From: an uncultured Treponema sp.
GTDB taxonomy: Bacteria; Spirochaetota; Spirochaetia; Treponematales; Treponemataceae
Assembly: GCA_937893155.1 (NCBI GenBank)
Contig: CALBGU010000107.1
Span: 1-16,789, forward strand
Direction: 5' to 3'
DNA: 16,789 nucleotides
Part shown: piece after piece, positions 7,431 through 13,146 of the stretch
Numbering within the stretch: position 1 is the stretch's first letter
Layout: each line of letters opens with the position of its first letter
Position numbers and translations under genes: made by a program
The notes under the pieces: generated by a model
The model's database searches: none
The model's input: the letters and a program-made list of their open reading frames with translations, nothing else
What the model was told of the DNA's origin: nothing

Positions 7431-8260
7431 TATTTTCCTCCCAGAATTTTTGCGTTCCGCGCCTGAATCACGTTCACCAAAAACAAAATGACGAACGAAA
7501 ACACAAGCATCACCAGCGCAATGCTCGTGGCGGCAGGATAATCGTATTCTTGCAATTCCGACATAATGATAAGCGGAGCGATTTCCGTTTTGAACGGCTG
7601 GTTTCCCGCGATAAACACAACGCTGCCGTATTCGCCCAAACATCGCCCGAACGCCAACGCCGCGCCCGTGGAAAGAGCAGGAATGAGCTCAGGCAAAATC
7701 ACAGTGCGAAAAATGACGCTTTTGCTTGCGCCGAGGACGCTCGCGGCTTCCTCGTAACTGGCGTCGAGTTTTTCCAGTACAGGCTGCACCGCGCGCACCA
7801 CAAACGGAATGCCAATAAAAATGAGCGCGACGGTAATTCCCGCCTTGGTGTACGCAATTTTTATGCCCAAATGCGCCGCCAGCGAGCCGACCCAGCCCGT
7901 ATCCGCCATCAGCGACGTGAGCGAAATGCCCGCAACCGCCGTGGGAAGCGCAAACGGAAGCTCAATAATGCCGTCCATAATGCGCTTGCCGGGGAACGAG
8001 TAGCGCACCAACACCCACGCCACCACCGTGCCCATCACCGCATTCACCAAAGCAGCCACGAACGCTGTAATAAAACTCACCCAAAAACCCGAAAGCACAC
8101 GCGGGCGAGTGATGACGGCAAGAAATTCGCCGAAGCCGAGTTTTGCGGAATAGATTGCCAGCGATGCCAGCGGAATGAGCACCACAATGCTCAAAATCGT
8201 AACCGTAATTCCCAGCGAAATCCCAAATCCGGGAATAACGCGCCTGCTTTTTTTCATCAT
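7430..8260 (-). CDS. cysT: Sulfate/thiosulfate ABC transporter permease CysT (CysU)
   Basis: A 276-residue permease starting MMKKSRRVIPGFG, with a basic N-terminus and about six membrane segments. GEYGSVVFIAGN is the family hallmark that separates CysT from CysW, and the EAA loop is around YEEAASVLGASKSVIFRTV. The start at 8260 is supported by AGGAGG about 7 nt upstream. The frame stays open further upstream, but those codons lie in the gap and in the end of sbp and carry no family similarity. It lies 37 nt after sbp and shares one base with cysW. Confidence 0.95.
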   Translation of the reverse strand: MMKKSRRVIPGFGISLGITVTILSIVVLIPLASLAIYSAKLGFGEFLAVITRPRVLSGFWVSFITAFVAALVNAVMGTVVAWVLVRYSFPGKRIMDGIIELPFALPTAVAGISLTSLMADTGWVGSLAAHLGIKIAYTKAGITVALIFIGIPFVVRAVQPVLEKLDASYEEAASVLGASKSVIFRTVILPELIPALSTGAALAFGRCLGEYGSVVFIAGNQPFKTEIAPLIIMSELQEYDYPAATSIALVMLVFSFVILFLVNVIQARNAKILGGK

Positions 8261-8297
8261 TGCACCGCCCTCCTGTGCCTTCTTTTTTGATTTTCCG

Positions 8298-9347
8298 CTA
8301 TTTCTTCTCGTAAATCTGGTCAAACAGCGCGCCGTTGTCAAAATGCTTTTTATGCGCTGCGTCCCAGCCGCCAAAATCGGCAATCGTCACCAAATTGATA
8401 TTCAAATCGAACACATCGCTAAACTCGGCAAGCACCGCCTTGTTCGACGGACGGTAGAAGTTCTTTCCCGCCACGCGCTGCGCTTCCTCGGAATACAGAT
8501 AATTCAGATATTCCTCGGCAACCTCGCGCGTTTTTCGGCGGTCAACCACCTCGTCCACCACAGCAACAGACGGCTGTGCAAGGATACTCAAACTCGGAGT
8601 AACGATTTCATAGTCATCAGGATAATCCGCGATTGACAAAAACGCCTCGTTTTCCCACGCCAAAAGCACATCGCCCTGCTTGTTTTGCACAAAGCTATTC
8701 GTTGCCCCGCGCGCCCCGCTGTCGAGCACCAGCACATTCGCATATATCTGCTTCACAAACTCGCGGATTTTCTCTTCATCGCCGCCGAATTTCCGCTCGG
8801 CAAATGCCCACGCCGCAAGATAATTCCAGCACGCACCGCCCGAGGTCTTCGGGTTCGGCGTAATCACGCCCACGCCCGGGCGAATAAGGTCGTCCCAGTC
8901 AAAAATCTGCTTAGGATTGCCCTTTCGCACCAAAAACACAATCGTTGACGTGTACGGCGAAGAATCAAGCGGAAACTCGCCCACCCAGCCTTTTTCAATC
9001 AGCCCTGCGTTCTGCACCGCGTTTACATCGTACTCAAGCGCCAGCGTCACCACGTCCGCTTCAAGCCCGTTCGCCACCTCCAGCGCCTGCTTGCCGCTTC
9101 CGCCGTGGCTCTGCGTAATCTCCACGTCCTGCCCCGTTTTTTCTTTCCAATGCGCCGCAAAGAGCTTGTTGTACGCCGCATAAAGTTCGCGCGTAGGGTC
9201 GTAGCTCACGTTCGTAATCGACACCTTCTCGACCGCCGCAGATTTTGCGCCGTCCGAAGACGCTCCGTTTTTGCCGCCGCACGAAACCGCACCCAAAAGC
9301 GCAAACGCCGCAATCGATGCAGAAAAAATACCAATCGTTTTTTTCAT
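8298..9347 (-). CDS. sbp: Sulfate-binding lipoprotein, first gene of the sulfate operon
   Basis: A 349-residue periplasmic or surface sulfate-binding protein for the CysTWA importer. The N-terminus has two lysines, a hydrophobic core and a lipobox-like AVSC, with the lipidated Cys at residue 23 followed by GG and a polar linker. It is thus probably a lipoprotein, unlike the soluble enterobacterial Sbp. Family landmarks are NVSYDPTRELY, ITQSHGGSGKQA and the region DVVTLALEYDVNAV, which carry sulfate-binding residues. GGAGG lies 8 nt before the ATG. It is the first gene of an eight-gene operon and lies directly behind an operator-covered promoter. It could also bind thiosulfate; the two cannot be told apart here. 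Confidence 0.95.
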   Translation of the reverse strand: MKKTIGIFSASIAAFALLGAVSCGGKNGASSDGAKSAAVEKVSITNVSYDPTRELYAAYNKLFAAHWKEKTGQDVEITQSHGGSGKQALEVANGLEADVVTLALEYDVNAVQNAGLIEKGWVGEFPLDSSPYTSTIVFLVRKGNPKQIFDWDDLIRPGVGVITPNPKTSGGACWNYLAAWAFAERKFGGDEEKIREFVKQIYANVLVLDSGARGATNSFVQNKQGDVLLAWENEAFLSIADYPDDYEIVTPSLSILAQPSVAVVDEVVDRRKTREVAEEYLNYLYSEEAQRVAGKNFYRPSNKAVLAEFSDVFDLNINLVTIADFGGWDAAHKKHFDNGALFDQIYEKK

Positions 9348-9385
9348 AAAACATTCCTCCGTTTCTCTTGTTTCAGTTTTCTTAT

Positions 9386-9420
9386 AATACCTATCTAATT
9401 TGTAGGTATTTATTGCACAA
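9386..9420 (-). promoter_or_regulatory. Promoter and palindromic operator of the sbp sulfate operon
   Basis: A perfect 8-bp inverted repeat, AATACCTA at 9386-9393 and TAGGTATT at 9403-9410, frames the core CCTAT-N7-GTAGG on the plus strand. On the minus strand a plausible promoter overlaps it: -35 TTGTGC (9420-9415), a 17-nt spacer and -10 TAGATA (9397-9392). A protein bound to the palindrome would cover the -10. The same core with the same 7-nt spacing recurs over the -10 of the sulfite reductase operon. The CCTA/TAGG half-sites resemble those of Rrf2-family regulators such as CymR. That assignment is inference, since no regulator gene is in the window. Confidence 0.65.
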
Positions 9421-9556
9421 AACTCTATCGATTTGCAAAAAAAGAGTCAAGTCATCTTTGCAGATTTTTGAAAAACTTACGATTCACTGCTTTTTGTCAG
9501 AAATATATCAAATAACAGCGAAAATACTAGAATTTTGCACAAAAATGCACCGTTTT

Positions 9557-9973
9557 TTAATCGACAATCCGCAATTCATCTTTGGAAACGTCCGTGTGAT
9601 GCTCCACGATGAACGCATTGAGCACAGGATTTTCCCTGTCCATCAGCGACAAAATGAGATAGCGCGCTTTTGAGTCAAAAAACAGCCGTTTATCCTCCTC
9701 TGACGGGCGGCTCGGCGTTTCGGGGTGCGAATGCCAATTTCCGAGCGGCTGAATCCCCTTTTGCCGCATATCCTTTATCGCCGAAAGCTGCTCTTGCGGG
9801 CTGATAGAAAAATGCTCGCTCGAATGGTCGCTATTTTCAAGCAGATACACCGCCTCTATCGTTTTTACGCCGTTCGTCTCTGTGCCACCAATAAGCCCGC
9901 AGGCTTCTTCGGGCAAGCACGAGCGCGCGTGAGCAACGATTTTTTCGTAATCAGATTTTTTCAGCGTAATCAT
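9557..9973 (-). CDS. JAMM/MPN+ metallopeptidase (Mec- or HcyD-like), sulfur-carrier processing
   Basis: A 138-residue zinc peptidase of the JAB1/MPN+ (Mov34) family. The whole JAMM signature is present: Glu23 in PEEACGLIGG, then H81-S-H83, seven residues, S91, two residues, D94. It is the last gene of the operon, 21 nt after the MoeB-like gene. In known systems such enzymes act on ubiquitin-like sulfur carriers: Mec in mycobacteria releases cysteine from the CysO carrier, and in Wolinella a related enzyme trims the carrier tail. Here the carrier gene ends GGGR, so removal of the terminal Arg, release of an amino acid adduct, or both are plausible. That role is inferred from context. Confidence 0.88.
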   Translation of the reverse strand: MITLKKSDYEKIVAHARSCLPEEACGLIGGTETNGVKTIEAVYLLENSDHSSEHFSISPQEQLSAIKDMRQKGIQPLGNWHSHPETPSRPSEEDKRLFFDSKARYLILSLMDRENPVLNAFIVEHHTDVSKDELRIVD

Positions 9974-9994
9974 TTTCGTTTTCCTCAGGGCATT

Positions 9995-10810
9995 TCAGTG
10001 GCTCGATTTCAAATCGCACGCCGCCTGCTCATAATCGATGAGTTCGGTGATGGAAGGATTTTCGCCACACACGGGGCAACTTCCGTCGGCTTTTGGAAGC
10101 TTGACCGCGTGAAAATCGTTTTTGAGCGCATCGTAAGTGAGCAATGTGCCCGTCAGATTTTCGCCCACGCCCACGATATACTTTATCGCCTCCATCGTCT
10201 GCAAACTGCCGATAACGCCGCCCATCGCACCGATAACGCCCGCCTGCTTGCACGTCGGCACTGCGTCTTTTGGCGGCGGATTTTTGAACACGCAACGATA
10301 GCACGGTCCTTTTCCCGGGATATACGTCATCAACTGCCCTTTGAAGCGAATAATTCCCGCGTGGCAGAACGGCTTTTTTTCCATAACACACGCATCGTTA
10401 ATCAAAAATTTTGCAGGAAAATTATCCGTACCGTCAATGACAAAATCGTATTCGCGCACAAGCTCGCGGATATTCGTTGAATTCACGAATATCTGGTATG
10501 TTTTTACCTCCACGTCGGGATTCATCGCGCGCATCGTTTCTTCTGCGGATTTCACTTTCGCCTTGCCCACATCGGCAGTCGCGTGGATAATCTGCCGCTG
10601 CAGGTTCGATAAATCCACCGTGTCCGCGTCCGCAATGCCGATTGTGCCCACACCAGCCGCCGCAAGATACATCGCCGCAGGTGCGCCCAGCCCGCCCGCG
10701 CCAATGATGAGCACCTTTGCGCCGAGGAGCTTTTTTTGCCCCTTCACGCCCACTTCGCCCAAAATGATATGCCGGGAATAGCGCTCCAGCTGCGCGTCTG
10801 TCATCGCCAT
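9995..10810 (-). CDS. MoeB/ThiF/HesA-type activating enzyme for the sulfur carrier
   Basis: A 271-residue E1-like adenylyltransferase that would activate the C-terminal glycine of the ThiS-like carrier with ATP before sulfur transfer. The nucleotide-binding motif GAGGLG is at 37-42, the structural zinc site is C170, C173, C245 and C248, and Cys187 in TCKQAGV is the conserved catalytic-type Cys. There is no C-terminal rhodanese domain, so sulfur must come from another donor, such as sulfide or the TusA protein of this operon. The ATG at 10810 overlaps the carrier stop by one base (TGATG). MoeB, ThiF and HesA cannot be separated by sequence alone. The absence of moa, moe and thi genes favours a sulfur-assimilation role. 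Confidence 0.9.
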   Translation of the reverse strand: MAMTDAQLERYSRHIILGEVGVKGQKKLLGAKVLIIGAGGLGAPAAMYLAAAGVGTIGIADADTVDLSNLQRQIIHATADVGKAKVKSAEETMRAMNPDVEVKTYQIFVNSTNIRELVREYDFVIDGTDNFPAKFLINDACVMEKKPFCHAGIIRFKGQLMTYIPGKGPCYRCVFKNPPPKDAVPTCKQAGVIGAMGGVIGSLQTMEAIKYIVGVGENLTGTLLTYDALKNDFHAVKLPKADGSCPVCGENPSITELIDYEQAACDLKSSH

Positions 10811-11016
10811 CAGCGTCCGCCTCCCATAAAATACAAAAATTCCACGGTATCGCCGTCCTTGAGCACCGTCGCCACTTCGTCCGCCTTTTTGACGAATTCC
10901 TCGTTGATAGACACCGTTACATACTGCGGCGTTTCCACCTTTTCCTGCTCGATAAGCTCGTTCAAGGACAAGCCGTCTTTTACTTCTTTTTTTGTTCCAG
11001 ACACAAAGATTGTCAT
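10810..11016 (-). CDS. ThiS/MoaD-family sulfur carrier protein with a GGGR tail
   Basis: A 68-residue ubiquitin-like sulfur carrier. The beta-grasp pattern is visible: MTIFVSGTKKEV, the helix LSLNELIEQEKV, a strand VTVSINEEFV and the end GDTVEFLYFMGGGR. Working carriers end in Gly-Gly, whose carboxylate is adenylated and turned into a thiocarboxylate. Here an Arg (residue 68) follows GGG, so the protein as encoded should be inactive until trimmed. The JAMM peptidase two genes downstream is the obvious candidate. GGAGG lies 4 nt before the ATG. Genes for thiamine synthesis are absent from the window, so a role in cysteine or homocysteine synthesis, like CysO or Wolinella HcyS, is more likely. 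Confidence 0.88.
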   Translation of the reverse strand: MTIFVSGTKKEVKDGLSLNELIEQEKVETPQYVTVSINEEFVKKADEVATVLKDGDTVEFLYFMGGGR

Positions 11017-11043
11017 AAATCCTCCATATAAAATGCGTTTTTA

Positions 11044-11304
11044 TCAAGACCGTTTTTGCACATACAGCGTATACGTTTCGTCGCCGTTGTCGTTGAGTTC
11101 AAGCACCTGATGCCCCTCGTCTTTGAGCGAACGCGGCACGTTTTGCACCGGCTCGCCGTCATTCATACGAATCGCAAGGATTTCGCCGTCTTCCAGCTCC
11201 TCCAGCGCGACTTTCGCCTTGACGAACGTAAGCGGACACACTTTGTCGGTGATGTCCACAAAATCGTTCGCTTCCACGCCGTTTTCCGAAATATGTTCAG
11301 CCAT
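11044..11304 (-). CDS. TusA/SirA-family sulfurtransferase-like protein
   Basis: An 86-residue protein of the TusA family, small alpha/beta proteins that carry persulfide sulfur on a conserved Cys. The motif KVCPLTFVKAK has Cys23-Pro24, followed by a helix; most members have CPxP and this one has CPLT. The C-terminal half (EGHQVLELNDNGDETYTLYVQK) fits the last two strands of the fold. Its ATG at 11304 overlaps the end of the sulfite reductase gene by 8 nt, so the two are probably co-translated. It may pass sulfur from sulfite reduction to the ThiS-like carrier or deliver it elsewhere; the sequence does not decide this. Confidence 0.87.
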   Translation of the reverse strand: MAEHISENGVEANDFVDITDKVCPLTFVKAKVALEELEDGEILAIRMNDGEPVQNVPRSLKDEGHQVLELNDNGDETYTLYVQKRS

Positions 11305-12166
11305 TGTATGCCTCCAGCATTGCTTTTTTGAATTCCTCGCTGCCCGTGCGCTGAATCGTGAAACGGAATCGCTCGCTCGGCTTGGCGTTTTTCTCAAAAT
11401 ACGAAATCGCCGCATCAGCCACGCGGAAGAGCGTTTCTTTGTCTCTGATAAGCGGCAAAAACGATTCGCCTTTGACGATTTCGTTGCCGAAAAGCCCGCC
11501 AAGCGACACCACATAGCCCGCCTCTCCCGTCCACGCCTCGAACGGACACGCCTTAACGCACCGCCCGCATTTCACGCATTTTTGCGCGTCGAACGAAATG
11601 CCCGCCGTTTTATCCAGCGAAATCGCGCTCCAGCGGCACGCCTTAACGCACACGCCGCATTTTTTGCATTTGTTGTTGTCGATGCTCACTTCCATTCCGC
11701 CCTTAATACCAAAGTCATTTTCTTCGGTTTTCAAGCAGTTTGCGCGGCACCCCGTTACGCCAAACTTGAATTTATGCGGCAACGTGCGCCCAAAATACCG
11801 CTTATGCAGCTCCTCGGCGATGGGATAAGTGTCAATCAATCCATTCGGGCAAATCGCCTTGCCTTGACACGCCGTTACCGTGCGCACACGCGGACCGCAC
11901 ACGCCCGTCGGCACTCCGCCCGAAAGCAATTCTGCCTTCACAGTGTCCACATCTTCAACGTCGATGAACGGGATTTCGATGCCCTGCCGCGATGTCATGT
12001 GCACATAGCCGTGCCCGTATTTTTTTGCGACCGCAGAAATCGTCGCAATCTGCTCCGCCGTCATATTGCCGCCGATAGTCATCACCCGAAGTGAATATTT
12101 GCCCTGCTGCACCTGCGGCATAAGCCCACCAGCCTTGAGAGCTGCTTTGTCTGCAATCTTTGCCAT
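11297..12166 (-). CDS. Sulfite reductase, siroheme/4Fe-4S protein with a ferredoxin domain (DsrA-like)
   Basis: A 289-residue protein of the nitrite/sulfite reductase superfamily, predicted to reduce sulfite to sulfide. The siroheme-linked cluster is bound by C100-x5-C106 (TACQGKAIC) and C140-x3-C144 (CRANC). TSRQGIEIPFI near residue 58 belongs to the half-domain that contacts siroheme and substrate. A ferredoxin insert follows, with C167-C170-C173-C177 and C197-C200-C203-C207P. The domain order matches DsrA-like and AsrC-like proteins, but it is shorter than DsrA (about 400 residues) and has no DsrB partner. The ATG at 12166 was chosen for its GAGGAGG 6 nt upstream and because the promoter -10 lies at 12212-12207, leaving no room for an earlier start. 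First gene of the second sulfur operon. A nitrite reductase is possible but less likely here. Confidence 0.88.
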   Translation of the reverse strand: MAKIADKAALKAGGLMPQVQQGKYSLRVMTIGGNMTAEQIATISAVAKKYGHGYVHMTSRQGIEIPFIDVEDVDTVKAELLSGGVPTGVCGPRVRTVTACQGKAICPNGLIDTYPIAEELHKRYFGRTLPHKFKFGVTGCRANCLKTEENDFGIKGGMEVSIDNNKCKKCGVCVKACRWSAISLDKTAGISFDAQKCVKCGRCVKACPFEAWTGEAGYVVSLGGLFGNEIVKGESFLPLIRDKETLFRVADAAISYFEKNAKPSERFRFTIQRTGSEEFKKAMLEAYNG

Positions 12167-12203
12167 AAGATGCCTCCTCGTAAGAAAATATCTCTTTACT
12201 TTT

Positions 12204-12235
12204 CCTATCATATAAATAGGGATTTACTTTGTCAA
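12204..12235 (-). promoter_or_regulatory. Strong promoter and operator of the sulfite reductase operon
   Basis: On the minus strand TTGACA (12235-12230), a 17-nt spacer and TATGAT (12212-12207) form a near-consensus sigma-70 promoter. The palindrome CCTAT-N7-ATAGG spans 12204-12220, so it covers the whole -10 hexamer. It has the same half-sites and spacing as the palindrome at the sbp promoter. This layout predicts repression by blocking RNA polymerase, presumably lifted when sulfur is scarce. Transcription would begin near 12200, about 34 nt before the ATG. Confidence 0.75.
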
Positions 12236-12343
12236 TAGCTGTAGTGCGGCTAAAGTTCTTTTTATTTGTTTCAAATTTATTGTTTTAATGAAAAAAATGA
12301 ATGGAAAAAATCGGTTTTAGAAAGTTGTATTTGACGCTTGTGC

Positions 12344-12703
12344 TCAGTTGCAGTGCATAACGGTTGCAGACAAAAAACGCCCGCTTTCGTCAAAGCGTAT
12401 CACCAGCGAAGTGTAATCCAGCCCAATCAAAGCGTCCGCTGAAATAAAATACTCATATTCTCCGTCGCTTTCGCCCCACGGCTCGCCAAGTGCGGCTTTG
12501 ATTTCCTGTGCAAAAGGTCGTTCTGCCTCAAGTTTTTCGATAAGCCGCGCCGTCATACTCCGCCGAATTTTCGCGTTCGGGAGATATTTTTTCCACATCA
12601 TCGAATGAAAGGGAATATCCAGCCCGAACGGAAAAAGCCGTGCAAGCACAAACAGCGCGGCAAAAGCCAAAAGCACAAGCAGAACGCCTTTTTTCTTGGT
12701 CAT
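12344..12703 (-). CDS. Membrane-anchored protein of unknown function
   Basis: A 119-residue protein I do not recognise. It begins MTKKK followed by a hydrophobic helix (VLLVLLAFAALFVLARLF, about residues 7-24), so it is probably anchored in the inner membrane or exported. The rest is a soluble domain of about 90 residues that ends in what looks like beta strands: YEYFISADALIGLDY, SLVIRFDESGRFLSATVMH. This final pattern (a strand, then an acidic turn with Gly, then a strand) recalls small BamE-like or BLIP-like periplasmic domains, but this is only an impression. AGGA lies about 9 nt before the ATG. It starts 11 nt after the stop of the truncated toxin and could share its transcript. Confidence 0.65.
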   Translation of the reverse strand: MTKKKGVLLVLLAFAALFVLARLFPFGLDIPFHSMMWKKYLPNAKIRRSMTARLIEKLEAERPFAQEIKAALGEPWGESDGEYEYFISADALIGLDYTSLVIRFDESGRFLSATVMHCN

Positions 12704-12714
12704 TTTGGAAAATC

Positions 12715-12861
12715 CTAATTTAGCGGCTCTGGCTTTCCAGTTCCCTCAAATGGTGTACGCAACATCTCTTTTAGAAGCAGATTTATTTTCTTGAAAATCG
12801 CTTTGTTTTCTATCCAAAATTGATAATCGGCAAACGCTTCTGGTGTGAAAGATAGATTCAA
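12715..12861 (-). pseudogene. Truncated YoeB/Txe-family toxin
   Basis: The minus-strand frame opening with a TTG at 12861, which overlaps the antitoxin stop as TTGA, reads LNLSFTPEAFADYQFW, then KKINLLLKEMLRTPFEG, then TGKPEPLN and a TAG stop at 12715. This is clearly the N-terminal half of a YoeB/Txe toxin, a ribosome-dependent mRNA interferase of about 85 residues. In intact members KPEPL is followed by the segment with the Trp-Ser-Arg-Arg and His-Arg-Leu-Tyr motifs and the C-terminal catalytic His-Tyr. All of that is missing, and the sequence after the stop belongs to an unrelated gene. With only 48 codons it should be non-toxic. Confidence 0.82.
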
Positions 12862-13082
12862 AGGGCTGCCTCGCTCACTGAAATTAAAGACGATTTATCC
12901 GACGCTTGAGCAAGAGAGCGCAAAAGGTGAGAGCGATTTTCGTTCGATGAAAGAAGATACGCCGTGCTGTCGTCAAGGTCGCGGATTTTTATTTCGATTT
13001 CACGGTCTCTAAAAAGTTCCTTTACCGAACTGATAAAATGCTCCGTCAACTCCGATGCCCTCATTGTGTATACGCCTGTCAT
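12858..13082 (-). CDS. Antitoxin of a YoeB/Txe-type toxin-antitoxin pair
   Basis: A 74-residue protein starting MTGVYTMRASELTEHFISSVKELF. Short proteins beginning with a strand and an SELTEHFI-like helix, then REIEIKI and TAYLLSS, match the antitoxins commonly found before Txe/YoeB toxins. The next frame, overlapping by 4 nt, is a remnant of such a toxin, which supports the call strongly. AAGGAG lies 6 nt before the ATG. The antitoxin appears complete although its toxin is not, so it may persist as a solo antitoxin or repressor. The exact antitoxin family is not certain from sequence alone. Confidence 0.75.
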   Translation of the reverse strand: MTGVYTMRASELTEHFISSVKELFRDREIEIKIRDLDDSTAYLLSSNENRSHLLRSLAQASDKSSLISVSEAAL

Positions 13083-13100
13083 ATTTTTCTCCTTGCTTCA

Positions 13101-13138
13101 AAAACAATTTTGCCCCGCCGCACTTATGTAGCAGGGGC
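13101..13138 (-). terminator. Possible terminator downstream of ettA
   Basis: On the minus strand GCCCC (13138-13134) pairs with GGGGC (13116-13112). The stem can be lengthened by two or three pairs if one T is bulged out. It is followed by AAATTGTTTT rather than a clean T-run. It sits within the 64-nt gap between the ettA stop and the antitoxin start, where a terminator is expected. The imperfect T-run keeps this tentative. Confidence 0.4.
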
Positions 13139-13146
13139 TGTGGCTG

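Noticed and set aside
7421..8290. Long plus-strand frame opposite cysT
   Set aside because: The product is full of Arg, Asn and His and has no domain. The minus strand has membrane segments and CysT hallmarks in a normal operon position.
9420..9556. A terminator for the sulfite reductase operon, expected after the JAMM peptidase gene
   Set aside because: I looked for one on the minus strand and saw only weak AT-rich pairings such as AAAGA/TCTTT. Read-through into the sbp operon cannot be excluded.
879..12166. Sulfate respiration as the role of the apr and sulfite reductase genes
   Set aside because: The membrane and partner proteins expected for respiration (qmo, dsrB, dsrC, dsrMK) are absent here, a high-affinity importer is present, and the ATP sulfurylase is the CysDN form rather than Sat.
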